From Lachnospiraceae bacterium A2 (GTDB lineage: Bacteria > Bacillota > Clostridia > Lachnospirales > Lachnospiraceae), in assembly GCA_000403315.2 (NCBI GenBank), contig KE159636.1:959358-1023357 (forward strand): a stretch of 64,000 nt of DNA. The letters are read 5' to 3'. A program made the position numbers and the translations under genes. Positions 33,469 through 42,500 of the stretch are shown here, in pieces (the stretch's first letter is position 1; each line of letters opens with the position of its first letter). Under the pieces are notes generated by a model. That model saw nothing but the letters and a program-made list of their open reading frames with translations. It had not been told where the DNA came from and did not search any database.

Positions 33469-36400
33469 TGCCGAAGAATCCAGAAATCAAGAAAGTCTTA
33501 GTCATTGGTTCCGGCCCGATTGTCATTGGGCAGGCAGCAGAATTTGATTATGCAGGCACACAGGCCTGCCGTTCCCTGAAGGAAGAAGGGGTGGAAGTGG
33601 TGCTGGTGAATTCCAACCCAGCCACCATTATGACAGACAAGGAAATTGCAGACGAAGTATATATTGAGCCCCTGACAGCAGGGGTCTTAGAGCAGATTAT
33701 TTTAAAGGAAAAACCAGACAGCGTGCTGCCTACCCTTGGAGGGCAGGCTGGGCTGAACTTAGGGATGGAACTGGCGGAATCCGGCTTCCTTGGGCAGCAT
33801 GGGGTTAAGCTGATTGGGACTACGGCGGAAACCATTTTTAAGGCGGAGGACCGGCAGGCATTTAAGGATACGATGGAAAAAATCGGGGAGCCATGCGCCC
33901 CTTCCCTTGTGGTACACAATGTGGAGGATGGACTTGCCTTTACCAATACCATCGGCTACCCGGTGGTGCTCCGCCCTGCCTATACCCTCGGGGGAAGCGG
34001 CGGCGGGATTGCCCATAATGAAACAGAATTAATGGAAATACTTGCCAATGGATTAAGGCTCAGCCGGGTAGGGGAAGTGCTTGTGGAACGGTGCATTGCC
34101 GGCTGGAAGGAAATCGAATATGAAGTGATGCGGGACGGGGCAGGGAACTGCATTACCGTCTGCAACATGGAAAATATCGACCCGGTAGGGGTCCACACCG
34201 GGGACAGCATTGTGGTGGCCCCTTCCCAGACTTTGGGGGATAAAGAGTACCAGATGCTGCGGACTTCCGCCCTTAACATTATTTCCGAACTGAATATTAC
34301 CGGGGGCTGCAACGTCCAGTATGCCCTCCACCCGGATACCTTTGAGTACTGTGTCATTGAAGTCAATCCCCGTGTCAGCCGTTCCTCTGCGCTGGCAAGC
34401 AAAGCTACTGGGTATCCCATTGCAAAGGTGGCGGCCAAAATCGCCCTTGGCTATACGTTGGATGAAATCAAGAACGCCATTACCGGCAAGACATATGCAA
34501 GCTTTGAGCCTATGCTGGATTACTGCGTGGTAAAAATCCCAAGGCTTCCCTTTGACAAATTTATCACGGCAAAGCGCAGCCTGACAACCCAGATGAAGGC
34601 AACCGGGGAAGTTATGAGCATCTGCACTAATTTTGAAGGCGCTTTGATGAAAGCCATCCGTTCATTGGAACAGCATGTGGACAGCATGATGGGCTACGAT
34701 TTTACGCAGCTTTCCAGGGAGGAATTAAAGGAACGCTTGGGAAAAGTGGACGACCGGAGAATCTGGGTGATTGCAGAAGCCTTGCGCAAAGGGGTTTCCT
34801 ATGAGGAAATCCATGAAATTACCCGCATAGATGTCTGGTTTATAGACAAAATCGCCATTTTGGTGGAAATGGAAGAACGGCTGAAACGGGAAGAACTGAC
34901 GGTGGATTTGCTGAAAGAAGCAAAACGCCTGGAATTTCCCGATGGAGTGGTTGCCGCACTGGCCGGGAAGCAGGAAGCGGAAATCCGGGACATGCGCTAT
35001 GCAAATGGGATTACTGCGGCCTTTAAGATGGTGGATACCTGCGCAGCGGAATTTGCGGCGGAAACGCCATATTACTATTCCTGCTTTGGGAGCGAAAATG
35101 AAGCAGTGGAGGCAGAGGTCCCCAAACGCAAGAAAGTTTTAGTGTTAGGGTCCGGCCCTATCCGCATTGGGCAGGGGATTGAATTTGATTACTGTTCCGT
35201 CCACTGTACCTGGGCCTTTGCAAAGGAAGGCTATGAAACTATAATCGTCAATAATAACCCGGAAACCGTTTCTACGGATTTTGACATTGCGGATAAACTC
35301 TATTTTGAGCCACTGACCCCAGAGGATGTGGAGAGCATTGTGCGCTTGGAACAGCCGGACGGGGCGGTGGTGCAGTTTGGCGGCCAGACCGCCATCAAGC
35401 TGACGGAAAGCCTGATGAAAATGGGCGTCCCAATTCTGGGGACGAAAGCCGAGGACGTGGACGCGGCCGAAGACCGGGAGCTGTTTGACAAGATTTTGGA
35501 GCAGGCACAAATCCCCCGGGCGGCAGGCGGGACAGTATTTACCGCCAAAGAAGCCAAAGAAGTTGCAAACTGCCTGGGCTACCCAGTCCTGGTCCGCCCT
35601 TCCTATGTGCTGGGCGGGCAGGGGATGCAGATTGCATATACCGATGAAGAAATCGAAGAATTTATGGAAATCATCAACCGGATTGCCCAGGACCATCCCA
35701 TTTTGGTGGATAAATATCTGCAGGGCAAGGAAATTGAAGTGGATGCAGTCTGCGACGGCACGGACATCCTGATTCCGGGGATTATGGAGCATATTGAGCG
35801 CACGGGCGTCCATTCCGGCGACAGTATTTCCGTTTATCCAGCCCCTACCATCAGTAAGGAAGTAAAGGGCAAAATCGTAGACTACACCGGGCGGCTTGCC
35901 CGTGCCCTGCATGTGGTAGGGCTGATTAATATCCAGTTTATTGCCATGGAGGAGGACGTGTATGTCATTGAGGTAAACCCCCGCTCCTCAAGGACTGTGC
36001 CCTATATCAGCAAGGTGACGGGAATCCCCATTGTGGATTTGGCGGCAAAGGTGATTATGGGGAATACTTTAAAGGCGATGGGCTGCCCCACGGGGCTTGC
36101 GCCGGAAGCAGAGTATGTGGCAATCAAGATGCCCGTATTTTCCTTTGAAAAGCTGCGGGGGGCAGAAATCAGCCTTGGCCCGGAAATGAAGTCCACCGGG
36201 GAGTGCCTTGGGATTGCAAGGACCTTTGACGAAGCATTGTACAAGGCATTTCTGGGGGCGGGCGTCCAGCTCCCGAAACATAAGCAGATGATTATGACCG
36301 TAAAGGATGCGGATAAACCGGAGTCTGTGGAAGTGGCAAGGCGTTTTGAAGCGCTGGGCTATAAGATATACGCCACAAGGAGCACTGCAAAATACTTGAA

Positions 36401-36683
36401 GGAGCGGGGCGTGGATGCACGGCGCATCAATAAGATTTCCCAGGAATCCCCGAATGTGATGGACCTGATTCTGGGGCATAAGATTGACCTGGTAATCGAT
36501 ACCCCAACCCAGGGCCGCGACAAGAGCAGGGATGGGTTTTTAATCCGCCGCAATGCCATTGAAACCGGGGTGTACTGCATTACCGCCATGGACACTGCCC
36601 ATGCGCTGGCAGAAAGCCTGGAGCATGCAGATGCCAGCGGGGAACTGGATCTGATTGATATTGCGAAAGTGAAGAATATTTAG
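33468..36683 (+). CDS. carB: carbamoyl-phosphate synthase large subunit
   Basis: 1071-residue synthetase with two homologous ATP-grasp halves. The first half (about 1-400) makes carboxy-phosphate and begins VLVIGSGPIVIGQAAEFDYA; the second (about 550-930) phosphorylates carbamate and begins VLVLGSGPIRIGQGIEFDY. An oligomerisation domain lies between them, and an MGS-like allosteric domain ends the chain (about 935-1071; IDTPTQGRDKSRDGFLIRR). All expected motifs appear intact. The start ATG 33468 has GGGAGGG (33453-33459) upstream; the GTG at 33459 lies within that site and is not preferred. It is the last gene of the operon. Confidence 0.97.
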   Translation: MPKNPEIKKVLVIGSGPIVIGQAAEFDYAGTQACRSLKEEGVEVVLVNSNPATIMTDKEIADEVYIEPLTAGVLEQIILKEKPDSVLPTLGGQAGLNLGMELAESGFLGQHGVKLIGTTAETIFKAEDRQAFKDTMEKIGEPCAPSLVVHNVEDGLAFTNTIGYPVVLRPAYTLGGSGGGIAHNETELMEILANGLRLSRVGEVLVERCIAGWKEIEYEVMRDGAGNCITVCNMENIDPVGVHTGDSIVVAPSQTLGDKEYQMLRTSALNIISELNITGGCNVQYALHPDTFEYCVIEVNPRVSRSSALASKATGYPIAKVAAKIALGYTLDEIKNAITGKTYASFEPMLDYCVVKIPRLPFDKFITAKRSLTTQMKATGEVMSICTNFEGALMKAIRSLEQHVDSMMGYDFTQLSREELKERLGKVDDRRIWVIAEALRKGVSYEEIHEITRIDVWFIDKIAILVEMEERLKREELTVDLLKEAKRLEFPDGVVAALAGKQEAEIRDMRYANGITAAFKMVDTCAAEFAAETPYYYSCFGSENEAVEAEVPKRKKVLVLGSGPIRIGQGIEFDYCSVHCTWAFAKEGYETIIVNNNPETVSTDFDIADKLYFEPLTPEDVESIVRLEQPDGAVVQFGGQTAIKLTESLMKMGVPILGTKAEDVDAAEDRELFDKILEQAQIPRAAGGTVFTAKEAKEVANCLGYPVLVRPSYVLGGQGMQIAYTDEEIEEFMEIINRIAQDHPILVDKYLQGKEIEVDAVCDGTDILIPGIMEHIERTGVHSGDSISVYPAPTISKEVKGKIVDYTGRLARALHVVGLINIQFIAMEEDVYVIEVNPRSSRTVPYISKVTGIPIVDLAAKVIMGNTLKAMGCPTGLAPEAEYVAIKMPVFSFEKLRGAEISLGPEMKSTGECLGIARTFDEALYKAFLGAGVQLPKHKQMIMTVKDADKPESVEVARRFEALGYKIYATRSTAKYLKERGVDARRINKISQESPNVMDLILGHKIDLVIDTPTQGRDKSRDGFLIRRNAIETGVYCITAMDTAHALAESLEHADASGELDLIDIAKVKNI

Positions 36684-36694
36684 GTGGGCCTGCG

Positions 36695-36717
36695 GAAGCC
36701 TTTGGCTTCTGTTATTT
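36695..36717 (+). terminator. weak terminator after carB
   Basis: GAAGCC (36695-36700) pairs with GGCTTC (36704-36709), followed by TGTTATTT. A second, stronger hairpin TTGCCCGCC/GGCGGGCAA lies at 36777-36800 but has no T-run on the plus strand. Confidence 0.4.
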
Positions 36718-36872
36718 GAAGTGGAAAATAGTTAGAGAAGGTTTGGGCCGTTTTCTGTTCCCTGTGCCCAAAAAATTTGCCCGCCGGGGTTGGCGGGCAA
36801 AAGGGAAAGCGCGCGAAAATAGCGTGCTGCATCACTGTTTAGGCCTGAATCTGGCAAAGGGGATTGGTGATT

Positions 36873-38123
36873 ATGAAGAAAAAATATATACCGGTACGGG
36901 AAGTGCTGATTTTTCTGGCTATGCTGGCTTTCCTGCTGAATTATCTGGGGAATAAAAAGGACAGGCAGGAGGTGCATGCAAAGAATGGCGTGCAGGCCGA
37001 AGAAAGCAGCCAGCGTGGGGAAGGCGAGGAAACTGAGGAGCAGAACCCAAACAGGGAAAGCGCAGGGGAACAGGCCACAGACGATGGAAGCGGGGCAGTT
37101 GGGGAGGAAACCCCAGATGGGGAAAACGAAGGGAAAACCTTGGCTGATTGGAAAGAAGAAATAGAGAAAAATGTCCCCAGCCAGGAACAGGCTGGAGCAG
37201 GGAGCCAAGATGCAGAAAATGCAGGGGACGGAAACCAAAATACGGAAAGCGCTGACGCCAAGGATGGCGGGGCGCAGCCCGGGGAAGAAAGCCCGGATCT
37301 GGAAAATGTGCAGGCCAGGAAAGGCGGTTCTGCTGGGGAACAGGCAGAAGCAAACAGCCCAAATGGCAATAGCACAACGCCTGTAAATGGGGCTGCCCAA
37401 GCTGGGGAGGGGAACGTATATACCAGTACGGCAGCTTCAGGGGCAAACCCGGAAAATGCAGGGCAGGCGGATGCCCTTCCTTCGGTCCAGGAAGGGGATA
37501 TCTATTCCTTCCTGCAAGGCCCTGGATCCTGGGGCGAACGGCGTTCCTGGTCTGGGGAATGGTGCGAGTTTGAAATAGACGGGAACCGCTTTGGGGGCTT
37601 TGGGTGTGGCCTGTGCTGCATGACAAATGTTTATGATACCTTGTCGCCTTATGAAGTTTCCCCCTGGGATATGTTTGAAAATGCGCGGGTCGCTTCGGAT
37701 TATTCCCCAGGCGGGGAATATGGCGCCATTGACTGGCAGGAAATGCGGTGCACGCTGGATGTCTGCGGAATCAGCGGCGAACTCCATAAAAAACCGCCTA
37801 CGTTTGAGGAATTCCGGGCGCAGGTACGGGGGGCGCTGACGGCAATTGTCCTTGTCAGCAATGGGAATGAGGATACTTATTGGCCGAATACAAAAGGGCA
37901 TTATGTGAATATCTGGCTGTATGAAAGGGATGATACCATATTTTTAGCAGAGCCCGGGAACCCGGGCAGGAACCGTACCAGGATACCGTTGCGCCACATT
38001 TATGATTCCTTGAAAATGGGCAGCTCCTACCAGTACCTGCTGGTGACAGGGTATTCCGAGGAGGAGAACCGGTGGCGGGCCAGCGGGATTTCTGAAAATT
38101 GGTGCCGGCCGGAGGGGTGGTAA
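36873..38123 (+). CDS. secreted C39-like cysteine peptidase domain protein with acidic linker
   Basis: 416-residue protein: a short cytoplasmic tail, one hydrophobic helix (about 8-25), a low-complexity Glu/Gly/Asn/Gln/Ala linker (about 35-200), then a C39-like papain-fold domain (about 205-416). In that domain GGFGCGLCCMTN supplies the candidate nucleophile Cys and KGHYVNIWLYE the candidate His. The ATG at 36873 is preferred; AAAGGGG (36857-36863) lies 9 bases before it. No ABC transporter or bacteriocin precursor is nearby, so a role in leader removal is unlikely; a surface protease, amidase-like or inactive member are all possible. Confidence 0.7.
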   Translation: MKKKYIPVREVLIFLAMLAFLLNYLGNKKDRQEVHAKNGVQAEESSQRGEGEETEEQNPNRESAGEQATDDGSGAVGEETPDGENEGKTLADWKEEIEKNVPSQEQAGAGSQDAENAGDGNQNTESADAKDGGAQPGEESPDLENVQARKGGSAGEQAEANSPNGNSTTPVNGAAQAGEGNVYTSTAASGANPENAGQADALPSVQEGDIYSFLQGPGSWGERRSWSGEWCEFEIDGNRFGGFGCGLCCMTNVYDTLSPYEVSPWDMFENARVASDYSPGGEYGAIDWQEMRCTLDVCGISGELHKKPPTFEEFRAQVRGALTAIVLVSNGNEDTYWPNTKGHYVNIWLYERDDTIFLAEPGNPGRNRTRIPLRHIYDSLKMGSSYQYLLVTGYSEEENRWRASGISENWCRPEGW

Positions 38124-38159
38124 ACCCCATGAAAAAGTTTTGGGCAAGGGCTGCTGCAG

Positions 38160-38846
38160 ATGTTGTGTTCCATCAACGGTGCGGCAGCCGAAGACGGCAC
38201 GAGGATTAACATTGAAGTCCAGCTCCGGGATTATGGGAATATGGATAGGCGGAGCCTGTTCTATTGGAGCAGGGAGTTCGCAGGCGGTTTGGACAGGGGA
38301 AGCGATTACAGCCAGTTAGCCAATGTAATAGTGATAAATATCGTGAACTTTGAAGCCGTGCATGTGGATGATTTCCATACGGTATTCCATCTCTGGGAAG
38401 ATACCCATAAGGACTGCCTTTTGACAGATGCGCTGGAGATCCATTTCATCGACGTGAAAAAGTTCAATGCCCTGCCCGAAAAAGATATTAAGAATGATTC
38501 GCTGCACAGGTGGCTGACATTTTTTGACCAGAATATTTCAGATGATTTGCTAAAGGAGCTGATGGACATGGATGCTGCGATTTATAAGGCTAATGAAAAG
38601 ATGGCGTTTCTGGCTAACGACAAGGAAGTGCTCCGGCTGTACAATATGCGTGAGATGGCACAGATTGATTATAACAGCGGGATGAAGAAAGCAAAGGATG
38701 AGGGGAAAATAGAGGGTAAAATAGAGGGTAAAATAGAGAGAAATATTGAAATTGCCCGGAATATGGTAGCGGATGGTGAGCCTATTGAAAAGATTATCAA
38801 ATATACTGGCCTTACAAAAGAGAATATAGAGAATTTAGAAATCTAA
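38160..38846 (+). pseudogene. Rpn / PD-(D/E)XK nuclease-transposase family gene, 5' truncated
   Basis: 228 residues corresponding to the C-terminal two thirds of a Rpn-family protein. The first conserved stretch, GTRINIEVQLRDYGNMDRR, holds the E-x-Q part of the PD-(D/E)XK site; the 60-70 residues before it, including the first catalytic Asp region, are missing, and the upstream bases are broken up by stops. The C-terminus has three tandem GKIE units (EGKIEGKIEGKIE, encoded by 12-bp repeats at about 38700-38737) and then a small helix-turn-helix-like end. Compare the intact paralogue at 58793. It runs directly into the surface-protein relic. Confidence 0.75.
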
Positions 38847-39354
38847 TCAATCCGTCAAGCTGGGTAAGGCCAAATATGTATATAATAAAAAAGCCCAAAA
38901 TCCGGCAGTAACAATCAAAGACTCCAAAGGGAAACGGATTGCGTCCAAGTATTATACCGTAACATACAAGAATAATAAGAAAGTCGGAAAAGCAGCCGTA
39001 ACCATCCGGTTCAAAGGAAACTATGAAGGGACAGTTACCAAGATGTTCCAAATTGTTCCCAAACCAACCAATATTACAAAAGTGGCAGCCACAGCAAAAG
39101 GGTTCCAGGTTGCTTGGAAAAAGCAGCCAGAATCCACAACAGGATACCAAATCCAGTATTCCACCAGCAAAAAATTCACGAAGAAAACAACGAAGGCAAA
39201 GACCGTGAAGAAAACCTCTGCCACGAAGCTGGCGGTTAGGAAATTGAAAGCAAAGAAAAAATATTACGTCAGAATCCGGACATACAAAACAGCCAAAGGG
39301 AAGAACTATTATTCCAACTGGTCAAAAACCAAAACGGTAAGGACGGGCAGATAA
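38839..39354 (+). pseudogene. relic 3' end of a surface protein gene
   Basis: The open frame starts without an ATG right at the end of the truncated Rpn gene and encodes two C-terminal domains. One is a YDG/MBG-like strand domain (YYTVTYKNNKKVGKAAVTI). The other is an Fn3-like domain (TGYQIQYSTSKKF, VKKTSATKLAVRKLK, KKYYVRIRTYK). The last 170 residues align closely with the C-terminus of the 1449-residue protein that follows, and the nucleotide match is also high, so this is the tail of a tandem duplicate whose front has been lost. An internal ATG at 39043 could still start a 103-residue product, but nothing suggests it does. Confidence 0.8.
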
Positions 39355-39428
39355 TGCGTCCTTGTACATACAAAAAGGCCAAAAGTATGGCAAGTATGCA
39401 GAACTTTATCCGAAAACCCCAGAATTAT

Positions 39429-39466
39429 GCAGGAAGAACAGTATCAAAGAGAACTGTTCTTCCTGC
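39429..39466 (+). terminator. hairpin after the surface-protein relic
   Basis: GCAGGAAGAACAGT (39429-39442) pairs perfectly with ACTGTTCTTCCTGC (39453-39466). It corresponds in place and sequence to the hairpin at 44003-44046 behind the intact paralogue. Confidence 0.6.
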
Positions 39467-39582
39467 GGTTATAGGAGGCAGGATCTCGGAATAGAAAGAA
39501 ATTGCCATAGAGGAAGATATTTTGTCCCGACAAAAGAAAAAGGAGTGCTAGAACAAGGAGCAGAAGGAAAGGAGAAGCATTT

Positions 39583-42500
39583 ATGAAAAAGAAAACACCA
39601 AAACCACTGCGCAGATTTTTGTCGCTGCTGCTTGCAGCGGCCATATCCATAACGGCACAGACAATGCCGGTAACGGCAGAAGCGGCGGAAATAGCAGAGA
39701 TAACGGAAATACCAGAAACAACAGAAACAGCAGAAATAGGAGAAGCAACGGAAGCAGAAGAAATAGCAGAGGCAGCAGAAGAAATAGCAGGGATACCAGA
39801 AACAGCAGAAACAAGAGAGATAACAGAAACAGCAGAAACGGCAGAAATACCAGAAACAACGGAAACAGAAGAAATAGCAGGAACAAACACCATCCAGCCC
39901 CTGAGCATTGCAGGGGGTTCTCCAGCCAACCCGGTGCACCACTGCACGAAGCAGGATGACGGCTCAGACACCACAGATTGGAGTTACGTCTATTTCGGCA
40001 GCTACCCGCAGACAGAGGTTACAGGGGACGCCCTGACACCGGCCATTACGGGCGCATCTTATGATGCAGACGGGGATGCATGGGTGGATGGCATAAAGTA
40101 CCGCAGAATCAGCAAAAGCGATACAAATAATAGCAATTATTTCGGGTATGCCCAATACCGCTACTTCAAATGGGAGAGGATAAAGTGGCGGGTGCTTAAG
40201 AATAATGGAAGCACATTGTTCCTGGCGGCAGATAAGGGGCTGGACTGTAAAGACTATAACGATACATATACGTCTATTACTTGGGAGAACTGTACCCTCC
40301 GAAGCTGGTTAAACAGTGACTTCTATGGCACGGCTTTCAGCAATGGCGAACAAGGAGCCATTGTAACACAGGATGTGGTAAATGAGGATAATCCATATTA
40401 CAATACAGAAGGTGGGAATGATACCAGGGATAAGGTGTATTTGCTGTCTATTGGGGAAGTGACAAATCCAGAATATGGATTTTGCGAGAATTATAGTACA
40501 TATTCTGCCAGCCGCAGGGTTCAGGCAAGCGACTATGCCCACGTGAGAGGAGCTGCTACTAATTCTGGCAGTTACGAAGGCAATAGCTGGTGGTGGCTGC
40601 GGTCGCCGGGCGACGATACGTGTTATGCCGCGGATGTCAACAATAACGGCAGCGTCTCCAGGAGTGGTAGTTATGTCTCCTATGGTATTGACGCGTGTGT
40701 GCCAGCTTTGCATATAAATCTGTCCTCTGATCTCTGGTCTATGGCAGACGATGGAACCAGCGGGGAAGGAGGAAACGGCGGAACCAGTGGAGGAGGAAAC
40801 GACGAAACCAACGGAGAAGTGGGAAACAGTGTAACAATTACCATAGACCCAAAAGCAAATGATATCGAAGGCTGTACAATTGCCCTTTCAGGAACGCTTA
40901 CTCTGGCAGAATCAGCGGAAGCCTCCGAAGCGAATTTGTCAGCGGCAATCGATTCTTTAAAATTTGAATCATCGGACAATTCGAAAGCCAAAGTCCTTGC
41001 CTGCAATGCAGTAAAAAGCCAGGACCATCGGTCGGCAGAGCTGGAAATATGGACGACCCTTTACAACGAAGGGGAAGCAACGGTTACTGCAAAAGCGCCA
41101 AATGGCTATATGGCAGAGTGCAAGGTGACAATACAGGCGGATACTTCGGAAGACAGCGGAAATTACGAAGGTGATTATACCAGTGAAATGCGTGAGTTTT
41201 TAAATAACCAAGGGACGCGCAATACATTAAAATACCTCTGCAACAGCAGCAATTTCACGGCGTCTACCTTTGTGGCTGAGAAAGACGCTAAATTTGGGAA
41301 TCTGCTGGCCATGGCGCTCACAGATACATACTACAGGGGGTGGGATGGCTGGAAGGATCTCATTAACGGTAGCACGTCCGTGGAGGAAGCGGAAAAAATC
41401 CTGGCGTCCCTCCTGAATGACTACCAAGGCGAGGTGGAGGGATTATCCCAGGCGAAGACAGCCCAGAAGTACGCAAAAATGATGAATAATGCTTTTTCGG
41501 ATTATACAAAATCCACAAATATGTTTACAGCTTTAAATAGTGAGGAAATTCAGGTTGTGAGGCAATATTTCAGTGAGGGGAATCTTGCAAAGCTGCTTTA
41601 TGAGGGGAAATATAACGAAATAGTATCCCCGGTAAGCCAAATCCTGCAGCAGGGATCCTTGAACCAAATTTTGCAGAAAAGCGAGGTGTTCCAGACGGGC
41701 ACGGAAGCCTCAAAATCATGGAATAAAATGATGGAAGGGTTTACCCAGTCGGCAGAAATGTCGAATATAGTAAAGAAAGGATGCCAGAAGAAACTGGGCG
41801 GTCTGGAAGTTGGGGGAGGCATGAAAGACATAGGCAAGATTCTGGAGCGTGTTTCACTCGCGCAGGATACGGTAAACTATCTCTATCGTTTGGAATCTTT
41901 GCTTACAGCAGATGAAATGTATTGTGAAATGCTGCTTTATATTCAGGAGAACTGCCCATACAGCGTAGTGCAGGAGGCAGCCGGAAATTTGTATTCGGTC
42001 ATCAACGGTGGAGTAGAAGGGATTGTTTCTGATATTGCAAAAAAAGCTATGAACCTAGGCGGGGAGAAATTAGTTGATATGGCGCTGGATGCGGCGAGCA
42101 AAAGCTGCGTACCGTTTGCAATGGTGAAAGCGGCGTTTGATTGGGGAACTACCATATCCAACACATTTTTTAAAATAGGGACTGCACAGGAACTGAAAGA
42201 TTCCTTAAGAACTCAGGCTTTCCTTGCCAATACACTGGGCAGATGGGCGTTAAGCAAAGAAACAGAATACTTGTCGGCCATAGGAACGGCTGACGAGGCT
42301 TTAAAGGCAAAAGAATTGTATTATAGCCTGTATATGGTATGGGAATCAAGAAAATGTGCGGAAGAAACATTGCAGAGCCTTTTAAAAACCACAGGAGGGG
42401 AATGGTCGGCCAATTATAGTGTGTCCACAAGGATATCAAGCACGTTGAAGTCTTTCCAGAAAAATATTTTTTCGGAAGGAAAGATGGTTGATCTTTTCGG

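Noticed and set aside
35145-35912. 255-residue ORF on the minus strand
   Set aside because: It lies fully inside carB and has the composition of an antisense frame (many His, Phe, Pro).
36777-36800. Strong hairpin TTGCCCGCC/GGCGGGCAA as the carB terminator
   Set aside because: There is no T-run after it on the plus strand; its A-rich left side would suit the opposite strand, where no gene ends.
38700-38740. Tandem repeats in Rpn genes as a CRISPR-like array
   Set aside because: The units are 12 bp, contiguous without spacers and encode a repeated tetrapeptide in frame.
40560-40740. DUF6273 domain of the large surface protein as target of a diversity-generating retroelement
   Set aside because: The WWLRSPG and ALHINL motifs recall variable C-type-lectin-like domains, but no reverse transcriptase, template repeat or accessory gene was seen anywhere in the window.
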